Origin: Rhodococcus sp. OK519
Lineage (GTDB): Bacteria > Actinomycetota > Actinomycetes > Mycobacteriales > Mycobacteriaceae
Direction of reading: 5' to 3'
Assembly (NCBI RefSeq): GCF_003051005.1
Contig: NZ_QAOW01000002.1
Coordinates: 186,001 to 250,000 of the forward strand
DNA length: 64,000 bases
Shown: positions 34,585 to 45,823 of the stretch, piece by piece
Numbering within the stretch: the first letter of the stretch is position 1
How the letters are laid out: each line of letters opens with the position of its first letter
Position numbers and translations under genes: made by a program
The notes under the pieces: model-generated
Told to the model about the DNA's origin: nothing
The model's input: the letters and a program-made list of their open reading frames with translations, nothing else
Database searches by the model: none

Positions 34585-35774
34585 GCAGATACCTCCGCCG
34601 CATCGGCCAGATCGCCGATGCGCGTAACCGACTCGGCCGCGGACGCGCTGCGCAGCGCCTCCTCGATCAGCCGCACCTCCCCCGACGTCACGTCGCCGCG
34701 CACATCGGTCAGGAAGCCCTCGGCAACCTGGAGGTCGGAGCGTCCACGCACCCGGTCGCGATACCGTAGCTCCGGATTACCTTCGGGGCGTTGCCATTCC
34801 ATGTGAATGGCGTACGGGAAGCGAGACTGCAACGCCCGCATGGCGTCGACCGGGCGGAGCGCGTCGGTGAGCACCGCCGAGACGTAATGGTCCTCCGCTG
34901 ACGCGAACGCGGCGTCGTGCAGCAACTCGTCGAGTGTCCCGGTGAGCTGGCTGAGGCCGCGGACCATCGGCAGGTCGATCCGCTCCGCCGACGCGAGGCC
35001 GGCAGCGTCGACGTCCACCAGCCACACCGCCTTGCGATGCGATCGCTCACCGAAGGAGTACGGCAGCGGCGAACCGCTGTAGCGGACGTTCTCCGCAAGC
35101 GTCTGCGGCGAATGAAGATGCCCGAGAGCGACGTAGTCGATGCCGTCGAATGCCGACACCGACACCGTCTCGACACCGCCGACCGAGATCGATCGCTCCG
35201 AACCGGTGGCCTCGCCGCCCACGACGAAGGCGTGTGCCAGCAGGACCGAGCGCAGGCCGGGGGCGGAGGCGCGACGCTGGTCGAGGTCCGCCAGGATCCG
35301 CGTCATCGCGACGTCGAGGATCTCGGCGTGCGACCGCGCCTGCGGCACACCCAACTCGGCCCGTGTGATCTCGGGCTCCAGGTAGGGGATGCCGTAGAAC
35401 GCGACCGGGCCGTGCTCGTCGTCGAGCAGTACCGGAACGTCCAGCGTCGACACCCGGGTCATCAGGTGCAGCCCACCGGCCGCCGCGAACGCCGCCCCGG
35501 CGCCGAGGCGCACCGGCGAATCGTGATTGCCCGACGTCGCGACGATCACCGCACCCGCCGCCCGGATGGCCTCGAACCCCCGGTTGCAGACCGCGACCGC
35601 GTCGGCGCTCGGAATGGACCGGTCGTATACATCCCCCGGAACGACGACGACGTCGACACCGCGCTCGGTCACCGTGGCGGCAATCGCGTCGAGCACCCGC
35701 GCCTGGTCTGCCAGCAGGTCGACACCGTGGAAGGTGCGCCCGATGTGCCAGTCGGAGGTGTGGAGGATCCTCAT
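34581..35774 (-). CDS. sbcD: Exonuclease subunit SbcD (Mre11-like)
   Basis: 397 residues. Calcineurin-like phosphoesterase motifs are present: HTSDWHIGRTFHG, VVVPGDVYDRS, ATSGNHDSPVRL and ALGHLHSPQ, which bind two Mn2+ ions. It forms the nuclease partner of SbcC. TACCGT lies 8 nt before the ATG, suggesting leaderless transcription of the sbcDC operon. Confidence 0.96.
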   Translation of the reverse strand: MRILHTSDWHIGRTFHGVDLLADQARVLDAIAATVTERGVDVVVVPGDVYDRSIPSADAVAVCNRGFEAIRAAGAVIVATSGNHDSPVRLGAGAAFAAAGGLHLMTRVSTLDVPVLLDDEHGPVAFYGIPYLEPEITRAELGVPQARSHAEILDVAMTRILADLDQRRASAPGLRSVLLAHAFVVGGEATGSERSISVGGVETVSVSAFDGIDYVALGHLHSPQTLAENVRYSGSPLPYSFGERSHRKAVWLVDVDAAGLASAERIDLPMVRGLSQLTGTLDELLHDAAFASAEDHYVSAVLTDALRPVDAMRALQSRFPYAIHMEWQRPEGNPELRYRDRVRGRSDLQVAEGFLTDVRGDVTSGEVRLIEEALRSASAAESVTRIGDLADAAEVSA

Positions 35775-35890
35775 GCGGCCACACGGTAGAGCACCCGTCC
35801 GACAGCGTGCATCACGTGTGTCGACGATTTCCGGGCCGTGGACGGCGGCGCCAACGAAGCACATGGCAGGTGAACGACTACTGTCGAAGT

Positions 35891-36772
35891 GTGTCCGCAA
35901 CCCAACGCGCTCGATCCGGGGTGCCCCTCGACCAACGATCCGCTCTGCCCACCCTTCCGGGGATACCCGCGTGGGGCGCGGTCGCCGTGGCTGCCGGATC
36001 GACTTTCCTCGGGTTCGCCTTCGATGCAATCTCGGGCAGCGAACTGACATCAGCGTTCTCCGCCATGTACTTCCTCGGGTGCGTCCTCGCGGTGCTCGCG
36101 GTCCGCAAGCGTGGCCTGTTCACGGCCGTCGTGCAGCCTCCGCTGCTGCTCTTCGTCGCGGTTCCGCTGGGCTCACAGCTCCTCACCGACGGCGCGGGCA
36201 CCGGAATCAAGGACATGGCGATCAACGTCGCCTACCCGTTGGTCAACCGCTTTCCTCTGATGCTCGCGGCCACCGTGGTGGTGGGACTGATCGCCGCGGC
36301 GCGGGTCTTCCTCGTGCAGTCGCGCACCGCTGCGCCGACACGCACACGCGACCGGCGCGCCGAGGCTCGCCCGGCCCGCTCCGGCCGCAAGCGCACCGAC
36401 GTCCGCGTTCCCGAACGTGGCAGGGACGAGCGCACCACCGTCTTCGAACCGGTCGGCGACGACCGTCGCGCACCGCTGCGAACCCCGCGGCCCTCACGCG
36501 CGGCCCAGGAACCGGCCACCGCGCATGTCCCCACCGCATCGCACGGCGGCACATACTCGGGGCGCGCGTACGACGACGCCGTTCATCGTCGGGACGTCGG
36601 CCGCCGCGAACCGGTGCGCCACGACCCGCAGTACCGGGAGGCCCCGCACCGCGAGCCCGTCCAGAGGGATCCGGTGCCGGTACGCCCGCGTCGAGCGGCC
36701 GAGGTGCCCGCGCATCCGATTCCCCAGGTACGTTATCGCGATCGCCAGGATCAGCCCCCGTTCGAGGGCTGA
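35891..36772 (+). CDS. DUF6542-type membrane protein with basic tail
   Basis: About 293 residues. Three or four helices (GAVAVAAGSTFLGFAFDAI, SAMYFLGCVLAVLAVRK, LLLFVAVPLGSQLL, LMLAATVVVGLIAAA) precede a long Arg/Pro-rich disordered tail (RPARSGRKRTDVRVPERG and onward). In M. tuberculosis the equivalent (Rv1111c-like) also adjoins ispH. GTG at 35891 follows TACTGT by 6 nt. The role is unknown; the basic tail may bind nucleic acid or cell-division proteins. Confidence 0.72.
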   Translation: MSATQRARSGVPLDQRSALPTLPGIPAWGAVAVAAGSTFLGFAFDAISGSELTSAFSAMYFLGCVLAVLAVRKRGLFTAVVQPPLLLFVAVPLGSQLLTDGAGTGIKDMAINVAYPLVNRFPLMLAATVVVGLIAAARVFLVQSRTAAPTRTRDRRAEARPARSGRKRTDVRVPERGRDERTTVFEPVGDDRRAPLRTPRPSRAAQEPATAHVPTASHGGTYSGRAYDDAVHRRDVGRREPVRHDPQYREAPHREPVQRDPVPVRPRRAAEVPAHPIPQVRYRDRQDQPPFEG

Positions 36773-36781
36773 TCCCGCAGT

Positions 36782-36826
36782 TCTACGCGCGTGCCGCGCG
36801 CAGATCTACGCGCGTGCCGCGCGCAG
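36782..36826. repeat. 22-bp tandem duplication across the ispH stop
   Basis: TCTACGCGCGTGCCGCGCGC plus AG occurs at 36782-36803 and 36805-36826, a 23-bp period. On the minus strand it repeats the last codons and TAG of ispH; the second TAG is out of frame. Confidence 0.88.
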
Positions 36827-37810
36827 TTCGCGGGGCAGTGCGAAAACCAGCGTCTCGTTCGCCGTGGTCACCGACTGCACGTCCGCGAACCCCTGCTCGG
36901 CGAGCAGATCGATCACGCCGCGGACCAGAATCTCCGGCACCGACGCACCCGAGGTGATGCCGACGGTACGAACGCCGTCGAGCCACGCGAGGTCCACCTC
37001 GCGGGCGAAGTCGACCAGGTACGACGCGCGAGCGCCCGCGTTCAGCGCGACCTCGACCAGGCGCACCGAGTTCGACGAGTTCCTCGACCCCACGACGATC
37101 ACCAGATCGCATTCGGGGGCCATCGCCTTGACCGCGACCTGACGGTTCTGCGTGGCGTAGCAGATGTCGTCGCTCGGCGGATCCTGCAGCTTCGGGAACT
37201 TCTCCCGCAGTCGCTTGACGGTCTCCATCGTCTCGTCGACGGACAGCGTCGTCTGCGACAGCCAGATCACCTTGTCCTCGTCGCGAACCTCGATCGCGTC
37301 CACCGAGTCCGGGCCGTCGACCAACTGCACGTGGTCGGGTGCCTCGCCGGCGGTGCCCTCGACCTCCTCGTGCCCCTCGTGACCGATCAACAGAATGTCG
37401 TAGTCGTCACGCGCGAACCGCTTGGCCTCCTGGTGCACCTTCGTCACCAGCGGGCACGTCGCGTCGATCGTGTGCAGGCTCCGCTCGGCGGCAGCGACGT
37501 GGACGGCCGGGGACACGCCGTGCGCGGAGAACACGAGCACCGATCCCTCGGGGACCTCGTCGGTCTCGTCGACGAAGACGACGCCGCGCTCGGCGAGCGT
37601 GTCGACCACGTGCCGGTTGTGCACGATCTCTTTGCGCACGTAAATCGGCGCGCCGTGCTTCTCGAGCGCCTTCTCGACGGTCTCCACGGCGCGGTCGACA
37701 CCCGCGCAGTAGCCGCGAGGCTCCGCGAGGAGGACCCGCTTGCCGCTTCCGGTCGCATCCGCGCCGGCCGATCGTGCGATACCCAGATTGAGAGGAACTG
37801 CCGATGACAT
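36806..37810 (-). CDS. ispH: 4-hydroxy-3-methylbut-2-enyl diphosphate reductase
   Basis: 334 residues; the last step of the MEP isoprenoid pathway, making IPP and DMAPP with a [4Fe-4S] cluster. The three cluster Cys lie in [24 protein letters not shown] and [10 protein letters not shown]. Substrate-binding segments include FSAHGVSP and [18 protein letters not shown] replaces the more usual TAGAS. TAGGCT stands 6 nt before the ATG. The C-terminus is Arg-rich because of a tandem repeat. Confidence 0.96.
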   Translation of the reverse strand: MSSAVPLNLGIARSAGADATGSGKRVLLAEPRGYCAGVDRAVETVEKALEKHGAPIYVRKEIVHNRHVVDTLAERGVVFVDETDEVPEGSVLVFSAHGVSPAVHVAAAERSLHTIDATCPLVTKVHQEAKRFARDDYDILLIGHEGHEEVEGTAGEAPDHVQLVDGPDSVDAIEVRDEDKVIWLSQTTLSVDETMETVKRLREKFPKLQDPPSDDICYATQNRQVAVKAMAPECDLVIVVGSRNSSNSVRLVEVALNAGARASYLVDFAREVDLAWLDGVRTVGITSGASVPEILVRGVIDLLAEQGFADVQSVTTANETLVFALPRELRAARA

Positions 37811-37919
37811 GGCCCCAGCCTACGGTGCACCCGGCGACGAACCGTCGAGCACGGGATCGTACGCCTACCATCGGTGCCGTCGGCTACCAAATACTGCGCT
37901 CGTGAGGCAGGCTGTGACC

Positions 37920-38516
37920 ATGATTCGTCCCCCGTTCATGGCGCGCGTCGCCGCCGGTGTGGCCATCACGGCCTACGAAGAGGCACTCAAGCTGCCGTCG
38001 ACGGCCATGACGCTGCCGATGACCGCGGTCAGTCAGGTTCTGCAGACCACGATGCGGGTGCAGCAGTCGATGACCTCGCTCGCCATCAAGGGTGACCGGG
38101 CCTTCTGCCTCCTCGACCGCACCGAGGAGGAACCGGAGTGGGCCGTGTTCGACGAGGACGGCGCCGACTTCGACACCAACGGCGAGGTTGACGTCGACGA
38201 CTCCGAGGATGCCGACGATCGCCGCTCGGCTCCGGGCCGTTTCGCCCTGTACTCGATGACTCCCGGCGACGACGAGACGCCGGTCGCCGCGGAGAAGCCC
38301 GAGACGGACGTTCCGGCCACCGCGAATGTCGCCGCCCCCGAGATCGCCGAGGAACTCGACTACGCAGCCCTGACGCTTGCGCAGCTGCGGTCACGCCTGC
38401 GGTCGCTGTCGGTCGAGGACCTCACGGCGCTGCTCGAGTACGAGGAGCAGACGGCGGCCCGGGCACCGTTCCAGACGATGCTCGCCAACCGCATCACCTC
38501 TGCCAAAGCCAAGTGA
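37920..38516 (+). CDS. Lipid-droplet-associated (Rv1109c-like) protein
   Basis: 198 residues. An N-terminal helical region ([20 protein letters not shown], then [19 protein letters not shown]) is followed by an acidic linker ([13 protein letters not shown]) and a C-terminal [20 protein letters not shown] helix pair. Its position between ispH and xseA matches Rv1109c and the lipid-droplet-associated proteins annotated in rhodococci. A GTG at 37914 is an alternative start. The stop overlaps the xseA GTG (GTGA). Confidence 0.75.
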   Translation: MIRPPFMARVAAGVAITAYEEALKLPSTAMTLPMTAVSQVLQTTMRVQQSMTSLAIKGDRAFCLLDRTEEEPEWAVFDEDGADFDTNGEVDVDDSEDADDRRSAPGRFALYSMTPGDDETPVAAEKPETDVPATANVAAPEIAEELDYAALTLAQLRSRLRSLSVEDLTALLEYEEQTAARAPFQTMLANRITSAKAK

Positions 38517-39769
38517 CCTCCGCTCGTCCGGAGTCCGGGGGCCCGGCGGCAAGTTCGGCCGAACAGCCGTGGCCGGTACGGACCGTCTCCACCAAGGTCG
38601 CGCAGTGGATCGATCGTCTCGGCAGCGTGTGGGTCGAGGGCCAGATCACCCAGATCAATGCCCGGCCGGGAACCCGGACCGCCTTTCTGGTGCTCCGTGA
38701 TCCGTCGGTCGACATGTCGCTGTCGGTGACGTGCTCACCGCAACTCCTGCGGGACGCCCCGGTGCCGCTCACCGAGGGCAGCCGTGTCGTCATGTTCGGC
38801 AAGCTGTCGTTCTACACCGGCCGTGGTTCCGTCTCACTGCGCGTGACCGAGATCCGCGCGGTAGGGATCGGCGAACTGCTGGCACGGATCGAGCGTCTGC
38901 GCGCACTACTGGCCGCGGAGGGCCTGTTCGATCCGCGACTCAAGCGGCCTCTGCCGTTCCTGCCCGGCACCATCGGCCTGATCACGGGTCGGGCCAGCGC
39001 CGCCGAGCGGGACGTGCTCAGCGTCGCGCAGCGCCGGTGGCCGGCGGTCCGGTTCGAGGTTCGCAACACCGCGGTGCAGGGTCCGACGGCCGTGCCGCAG
39101 ATCATCGAGGCGCTCGAGGAACTCGACGGGGATCCGCGCGTCGACGTCATCATCCTCGCCCGCGGCGGCGGCAGCGTCGAGGATCTGCTGCCCTTCTCGG
39201 ACGAGACTCTGTGCCGCGCGATCGTCGCGTGCACGACGCCCGTGGTCAGCGCGATCGGACACGAACCCGACAGCCCGCTCAGCGATCACGTTGCCGACCT
39301 GCGGGCGGCCACGCCGACCGATGCCGCCAAGCGCGTCGTGCCGGACGCTGTCGCCGAGCAGGCACTGGTCTCCGAGCTGCGTGAGCGCAGCGCCGCGGCC
39401 CTGCGGAACTGGGTCGCGCGCGAGTCGCATCTCGTCGCGCAGCTACGCAGCCGCCCGGTGCTCGCCGACCCCCTGTCCGGGATCGACCGTCGCGCCGAGG
39501 AGATCGAACGCCTCCGCGACGCCGCCCGCCGAGACGTGACGCGCGCGATCGACGCCGAGTCCACCACCGTCGAGCACCTGCGGGCACGGCTCGCCACACT
39601 CGGCCCCGCCGCGACCCTCGCCCGCGGCTACGCCGTGGTGCAGCGGGTACACGGCGATACCGAACCCGAGGTGCTGCGGTCGGTGGACGACGCGCCCCCC
39701 GGCACACAGATCCGAGTCAGATTGGCCGACGGCGCCGTCCGCGCCGCCGTGATGGGAAGAGAGTCATGA
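38513..39769 (+). CDS. xseA: Exodeoxyribonuclease VII large subunit
   Basis: 418 residues. An OB-fold nucleic-acid-binding domain ([20 protein letters not shown]) precedes the catalytic core with [34 protein letters not shown] and [20 protein letters not shown], then a coiled coil. It degrades single-stranded DNA to oligonucleotides with XseB. GTG start overlapping the previous stop; it also overlaps xseB (ATGA). Confidence 0.96.
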   Translation: MTSARPESGGPAASSAEQPWPVRTVSTKVAQWIDRLGSVWVEGQITQINARPGTRTAFLVLRDPSVDMSLSVTCSPQLLRDAPVPLTEGSRVVMFGKLSFYTGRGSVSLRVTEIRAVGIGELLARIERLRALLAAEGLFDPRLKRPLPFLPGTIGLITGRASAAERDVLSVAQRRWPAVRFEVRNTAVQGPTAVPQIIEALEELDGDPRVDVIILARGGGSVEDLLPFSDETLCRAIVACTTPVVSAIGHEPDSPLSDHVADLRAATPTDAAKRVVPDAVAEQALVSELRERSAAALRNWVARESHLVAQLRSRPVLADPLSGIDRRAEEIERLRDAARRDVTRAIDAESTTVEHLRARLATLGPAATLARGYAVVQRVHGDTEPEVLRSVDDAPPGTQIRVRLADGAVRAAVMGRES

Positions 39770-39993
39770 GCAACGCAGATGTCGCCGAACTCGGATACGA
39801 GGCGGCCCGGGACGAGCTCGTCGTCGTCGTGAAGACCCTCGAGCTGGGTGGCCTGGACCTGGACGAATCGCTGGCACTCTGGGAGCGCGGCGAGGCCCTC
39901 GCCAAGCGCTGCGAGGAGCACCTGGCCGGGGCACGCAAGCGGGTCGAGAACGCGCTCGCCCACGCCGACGAGGTCGACACCGACGACGAGTGA
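39766..39993 (+). CDS. xseB: Exodeoxyribonuclease VII small subunit
   Basis: 75 residues with the XseB pattern: [40 protein letters not shown] and [11 protein letters not shown]. The start overlaps the xseA stop, so the two subunits are translationally coupled. Confidence 0.95.
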   Translation: MSNADVAELGYEAARDELVVVVKTLELGGLDLDESLALWERGEALAKRCEEHLAGARKRVENALAHADEVDTDDE

Positions 39994-40015
39994 CCGTCGG
40001 CGCCGCCGACTACCG

Positions 40016-40636
40016 CTACCGCTGCAGCGGCGCGACGTCGATCGCCGACGCCAGCTTCTCGAAGTCGTGCTTGGGAGCCGGTCCGGTGATGAGCACCCGG
40101 GCGTCACCGAAGTCGGAGATCCAGATGGCCTCGGAATCGCCGTCGTCGAACACGTCCCACTGGCGGCCACCGACCTGCTCGGTACCGCTCTGGATCCGTC
40201 CGTCGCCCGCGACGAACGGGACGAGGGTCTCCACCGTCGCGTCGCTCTGTGTGAGCTGGATGTAGCGACCGACCTCGGTGATGAAACCGATGTTGCTGGA
40301 GTCGCCGCCGCCGTCACCCGAGACGATGCTCCGGCTTCCGGAGTTGGGCTGCCAGCCCTCGGGGATCACGGGCTTGCGGATCGGGAATCCGAGCTCACGC
40401 GAGTCGTACTTGAAGGCCGCGTCCGCGTCGAAGCTGGGGACCGGCCCGGGCTTGGGCCCGCCCGGGCTGAACTCGCACTTGCTCGCGATACCCGCGATCA
40501 GCAGACACGCCAGGACCAGCGGGATCAGTGACCACAGCATGTCGTGGCCGTTCTGCAGAATGCGGGGCTTCTTGTCGGGCACGTTGTCCAGTATTCCTGT
40601 TCCGCCGTGAGGGTGGCCCAGCAGCCCACTCTTCAT
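40016..40636 (-). CDS. DUF4245 membrane-anchored protein
   Basis: 206 residues. After a cytoplasmic start (KKPRILQNGHDMLWSLIP) a single helix LVLACLLIAGIASKC anchors an extracytoplasmic domain with FDADAAFKYDSRELGFPIRK and VGGRQWDVFDDGDSEAIW, as in the DUF4245 family. Its position between xseB and glpX matches Rv1100 in M. tuberculosis. No biochemical role is known. Confidence 0.85.
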   Translation of the reverse strand: MKSGLLGHPHGGTGILDNVPDKKPRILQNGHDMLWSLIPLVLACLLIAGIASKCEFSPGGPKPGPVPSFDADAAFKYDSRELGFPIRKPVIPEGWQPNSGSRSIVSGDGGGDSSNIGFITEVGRYIQLTQSDATVETLVPFVAGDGRIQSGTEQVGGRQWDVFDDGDSEAIWISDFGDARVLITGPAPKHDFEKLASAIDVAPLQR

Positions 40637-40764
40637 GGGCGTTCTGAGAGAATCATCCTCGAGATTCGGTTACCGAATCAACGGCCCGACCGCACCGCGG
40701 TCGACCGCCCCTCAATGTCGGCCGCCATTGTGCGCCGACCGTGACACAGCAGGAGGCACTGCCC

Positions 40765-41805
40765 ATGACGGCCAGCACTTCATCGAGTCGCCGCGAGGCC
40801 CCGGACCGCAACCTCGCTCTCGAGCTGGTACGCGTCACAGAAGCCGCCGCCATGGCCGCAGGCCGTTGGGTCGGGCGAGGCGACAAGGAAGGCGGCGACG
40901 GTGCCGCCGTCGACGCCATGCGCCACATGGTGAGCTCCGTCTCGATGCAGGGCATCGTCGTCATCGGTGAGGGCGAGAAGGACGAAGCCCCGATGCTGTA
41001 CAACGGCGAAGAGGTCGGCAACGGCGACGGCCCGCTGTGCGACGTCGCGGTCGACCCGATCGACGGCACGACGCTGATGGCCAAGGGCGCACCGGGCTCG
41101 ATCGCGGTCCTCGCGGTCGCCGAGCGCGGCGCGATGTTCGACCCGTCCGCGGTCTTCTACATGGACAAGATCGCCGTCGGCCCCGAGGCCGCCGACGTCA
41201 TCGACCTGGCTGCCGGTGTCGCGGAGAACATTCGCCGCGTCGCGAAGGCCAAGAACCGCGCGGTCTCCGACACGACCGTCACCATCCTCGACCGGCCGCG
41301 GCACGCCGGCATCATCCGCGAGATCCGCGAGACCGGTGCACGCATCCGCCTGATCTCCGACGGCGACGTCGCCGGCGCGATCGCGACGGCTCGCCCCGAT
41401 TCCGGCGTGGACATCCTGCTGGGCACTGGCGGCACCCCCGAGGGCATCATCGCCGCGGCCGCACTGCGCTGCATGGGTGGCGCGCTGCAGGGCCGCCTGG
41501 CCCCGACCGACGACGCCGAGCGCCAGAAGGCGCTCGACGCGGGCCACGACCTGGACCGCGTCCTGCGGACCGAGGAACTGGTCACGGGCGAGAACATCTT
41601 CTTCTGTGCGACGGGCGTCACCGACGGCGACCTGCTCAAGGGCGTCCGCTACTACGGTGGCGGCGCGACGACGCAGTCGATCGTCATGCGCAGCAAGTCC
41701 GGCACCGTCCGCATGATCGAGGCTTACCACAGCCTCGAGAAGCTGCACGAGTTCTCGTCGATCAACTTCGACGGCGTCGACGGCGCGCAGCCGCCGCTGC
41801 CCTGA
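40765..41805 (+). CDS. glpX: Class II fructose-1,6-bisphosphatase
   Basis: 346 residues; dephosphorylates fructose-1,6-bisphosphate in gluconeogenesis. Motifs are [27 protein letters not shown], the metal-binding [25 protein letters not shown] and [11 protein letters not shown]. An AGGAGG site lies 8 nt before the ATG at 40765; the in-frame GTG at 40741 lacks one. Mycobacteriales rely on this enzyme because they usually lack class I FBPase. Confidence 0.96.
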   Translation: MTASTSSSRREAPDRNLALELVRVTEAAAMAAGRWVGRGDKEGGDGAAVDAMRHMVSSVSMQGIVVIGEGEKDEAPMLYNGEEVGNGDGPLCDVAVDPIDGTTLMAKGAPGSIAVLAVAERGAMFDPSAVFYMDKIAVGPEAADVIDLAAGVAENIRRVAKAKNRAVSDTTVTILDRPRHAGIIREIRETGARIRLISDGDVAGAIATARPDSGVDILLGTGGTPEGIIAAAALRCMGGALQGRLAPTDDAERQKALDAGHDLDRVLRTEELVTGENIFFCATGVTDGDLLKGVRYYGGGATTQSIVMRSKSGTVRMIEAYHSLEKLHEFSSINFDGVDGAQPPLP

Positions 41806-41824
41806 TCGTCCTGACCTAGTTCCC

Positions 41825-41874
41825 AGCCGAAGGGTTCCTTCGTGCGTCCAAGCGCACGAAGGAACCCTTCGGCT
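41825..41874. terminator. 22-bp perfect hairpin between glpX and fum
   Basis: Arms at 41825-41846 and 41853-41874 (core CGAAGGGTTCCTTCGTGCG) are perfect complements with a 6-nt loop. It directly follows glpX and precedes fum by 26 bp, so fum probably has its own promoter between hairpin and start. There is no U-tract, as is common in actinobacteria. Confidence 0.85.
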
Positions 41875-41899
41875 GTTGGAGCGGTGGCAAGCTGGGTCC

Positions 41900-43309
<1,410 letters not shown>

Positions 43310-43336
43310 GGATCCATCCGACGAGAAAGGCCGGAC

Positions 43337-44926
43337 ATGCGCCCGTTCCATCGCCGCGTCCTCGCAGTCCCGCTCGCCGCGGTTGCCCTCGTCGCGGGAT
43401 GCAGCCAGGCCACCGACACCACGGCGTCCACGCCGGCGGGACAGACCCCGCAGAACCCGGCCCGGGTCGCCGGCGTGCCCCTGCCGGAGGCGTCGGTGGC
43501 CGACGCGGTCGCGCAACTCGACGGTCTGGCGGAGAAGCTGATGGACTCCTCCGGGATTCCGGGCATGGCCGTCGCCGTCGTCCACGGCGGTCAGACGTTG
43601 TACGCCAAGGGGTTTGGGGTGCGCGCGGCCGGGTCGTCGGAGAAGGTGGATGCAGACACGGTCTTCCAGCTGGCGTCGATGTCCAAACCGATCGGCGCAA
43701 CGGTCGTCGCACGTCAGGTCGCGAGTGGTGTCGTCGACTGGGACACGCCCGTGGCCTCGAAGCTGCCGGGGTTCGCGCTCGCCGACCCGTACGTGAGTCA
43801 GCACGTGACGATCGGCGACCTCTACGCGCACCGCTCGGGCCTGCCCGATCACGCGGGTGACGAACTCGAGGACCTGGGCTACGACCGGCGACAGATCCTC
43901 GAACGTTTGCGCCTCCTGCCGCTCGCGCCGTTCCGAGATTCATACGCCTACACCAATTTCGGGGTCACCGCCGCAGCCGAGGCGGTCGCCGCCGCGTCGG
44001 GCACCGACTGGGCCGGCCTGTCGGATCGGCTGCTCTACCAACCGCTGGGTATGTCCGACACCAGTTCTCGCTTCGCGGACTACGCGGCGCGCGAGAACAA
44101 GGCGGTGGGGCACGTGAAGATCGACGGGAACTACGTCGCACAGTACGTGCGCGAGCCGGACGCCCAGTCTCCCGCAGGCGGCGTCAGTTCGTCGGTGAAC
44201 GACGTCGCCGCGTGGCTGACGATGCTGCTGGCGGACGGCCAGGTCGACGGGCAGCCCCTCGTCCCCGCGGAGGCGCTGCAACCCGCGATCTCCCCACAGT
44301 CCGTGTCGTCACCACCGACGAGCCCCGACACACGGGCCGGCTTCTACGGCTACGGCTTCAACGTGGGCACCAGCCCGGCCGGACGCGTCACGCTCAGCCA
44401 TTCGGGGGCCTTCGCGCTCGGCGCGGCCACCAGTTTCCTCGCGATCCCGTCGGCCGACACCGCGATCGTCGTGCTCACCAACGCGGCCCCGGTGGGCGTC
44501 GCGGAGACACTGAGTTCGGGGTTCTCCGACCTGGTGCAGTTCGGAGAGATCCGCGAGGAGTGGACCGGCCTCTACGAACAGGCGTTCGCGAAGGCGGACC
44601 AACCCCAGGGCGCCCTCGTCGGACAGTCCCCGCCGACCGATCCGGCACCGGCCCGACCGCTGCCGGACTACGTGGGCAGCTACGCCAACGACTACTTCGG
44701 TGCGGCGCAGGTCTCCGAACGGGACGGCAGGCTGGTCCTCACGATGGGGCCGAAGGGTCTCGCGTTCCCACTCACGCACTGGGACGGCGATGTGTTCACC
44801 TTCACCCCCGACGGCGAGAACGCGCCCGCCGGGACCATCTCGTCGGCCACCTTCGCCGGCGACACCCTCACCCTCGAGTTCTTCGACTCCGACGGACTCG
44901 GCACCTTCACCAGGAGCGCACCGTGA
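43337..44926 (+). CDS. Beta-lactamase-family serine hydrolase, lipoprotein
   Basis: 529 residues. Lipobox LVAGC (Cys at about 22) follows a basic start. The PBP4/class C beta-lactamase-like domain has the SxxK nucleophile in QLASMSKPIGA, the Tyr motif in YAYTNFGV and a late SHSGAFALGA that may be the third box. A C-terminal lipocalin-like part (LPDYVGSYANDYFGAAQVSE) follows. It likely acts on peptides or esters outside the cell. Its stop overlaps the next gene's GTG. Confidence 0.87.
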   Translation: MRPFHRRVLAVPLAAVALVAGCSQATDTTASTPAGQTPQNPARVAGVPLPEASVADAVAQLDGLAEKLMDSSGIPGMAVAVVHGGQTLYAKGFGVRAAGSSEKVDADTVFQLASMSKPIGATVVARQVASGVVDWDTPVASKLPGFALADPYVSQHVTIGDLYAHRSGLPDHAGDELEDLGYDRRQILERLRLLPLAPFRDSYAYTNFGVTAAAEAVAAASGTDWAGLSDRLLYQPLGMSDTSSRFADYAARENKAVGHVKIDGNYVAQYVREPDAQSPAGGVSSSVNDVAAWLTMLLADGQVDGQPLVPAEALQPAISPQSVSSPPTSPDTRAGFYGYGFNVGTSPAGRVTLSHSGAFALGAATSFLAIPSADTAIVVLTNAAPVGVAETLSSGFSDLVQFGEIREEWTGLYEQAFAKADQPQGALVGQSPPTDPAPARPLPDYVGSYANDYFGAAQVSERDGRLVLTMGPKGLAFPLTHWDGDVFTFTPDGENAPAGTISSATFAGDTLTLEFFDSDGLGTFTRSAP

Positions 44927-45345
44927 GCACAGATTCGAACACTGCTATTCGCGTCGTCGAGGACTTCTTCGCGGCCCTCACCGACAGAGACGTCGACCGT
45001 GCCGTCGGATACCTCACTCCCGACATGGTGTGGCAGAACACGACGTTGCCCACACTGCGCGGGCGGTCCGCGGTCCGTCGCGCGCTGTCCTTCGCGAACC
45101 GTCCGGCGCTGCGATTCGAAGCGGAGATGCGGAACATCGCCGGCGACAGTGAGACTGTGCTGACCGAGCGCATCGACACGCTGTTCGTGGGTCCGCTGCG
45201 GTCGACGTTCTGGGTGTGCGGAACCTTCGAACTGCGCGACGGACGGATTGCCGTCTGGCGCGACCGCTTCAGCTGGGGCAACGTGGCCGTGGGCACCGTC
45301 ACGGCTACCGCACGCTCACTCCTGCGGCGACAGCCGCCGGAGTAG
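44923..45345 (+). CDS. SnoaL / limonene-epoxide-hydrolase-like protein
   Basis: 140 residues with the NTF2-like fold of the SnoaL/LEH group: IRVVEDFFAALTDRDVDRAV, YLTPDMVWQN, TLRGRSAVRRAL, and ERIDTLFVGPLRSTFWVCGT. LEH enzymes open epoxides with an Asp-Arg-Asp triad; candidate acidic and Arg residues exist but cannot be assigned. AGGAG precedes the GTG, which overlaps the hydrolase stop. Confidence 0.8.
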   Translation: MSTDSNTAIRVVEDFFAALTDRDVDRAVGYLTPDMVWQNTTLPTLRGRSAVRRALSFANRPALRFEAEMRNIAGDSETVLTERIDTLFVGPLRSTFWVCGTFELRDGRIAVWRDRFSWGNVAVGTVTATARSLLRRQPPE

Positions 45346-45409
45346 GCTGCCCACGCGTGCGGTACCGGCGACACGTGCCGCGTTCACCCCACACAGAAAG
45401 TCGACGGCG

Positions 45410-45823
45410 ATGACCGAACAGCACCAGAACACCTCCCACGCCTTCCAGGCCGGTCTCGCCGTCCGCACCGAGGTGATGGGCGCCGACTTCGTCGAGCGGG
45501 CGTTCGAACGCACCCGCGGCACCGACTCCGAGGACATCCAGGAGTTCATCACCGAGCACGTCTGGGGATCGGTGTGGACCCGGCCCGGACTGGACCGTCG
45601 CAGCCGCAGCCTCGTCAATCTCGGCATGCTCATCGCGCTGCGCGCCGAGAACGAACTGCGCGGACACGTGCGCGGCGCACTGCGCAACGGCCTCACCCGC
45701 ACCGAGATCGTCGAGACGGTGATCCACGCGAGCGCCTACTGCGGCGCCCCCGCCGGTCTCGCCGCGATGCGCGTCGTCCAGGAGGTTCTCGAAGCGGAAC
45801 TGGGGCCGCTCAGCGAGGGCTGA
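45410..45823 (+). CDS. 4-carboxymuconolactone decarboxylase-like protein
   Basis: 137 residues of the CMD family (PcaC-like): WTRPGLDRRSRSLVNLGMLIAL, NELRGHVRGALRNGLTRTEI and ETVIHASAYCGAPAGLAAMR. PcaC decarboxylates a lactone in protocatechuate breakdown, but no other pca gene is here, so another lactone or a peroxidase-like role is possible. It ends 14 bp inside the convergent kstD gene. Confidence 0.83.
   Translation: MTEQHQNTSHAFQAGLAVRTEVMGADFVERAFERTRGTDSEDIQEFITEHVWGSVWTRPGLDRRSRSLVNLGMLIALRAENELRGHVRGALRNGLTRTEIVETVIHASAYCGAPAGLAAMRVVQEVLEAELGPLSEG

Noticed and set aside
45410-45823. Protocatechuate pathway assignment (pcaC)
   Set aside because: The CMD fold is clear, but no other pca gene is present, so a specific pathway role was not claimed.
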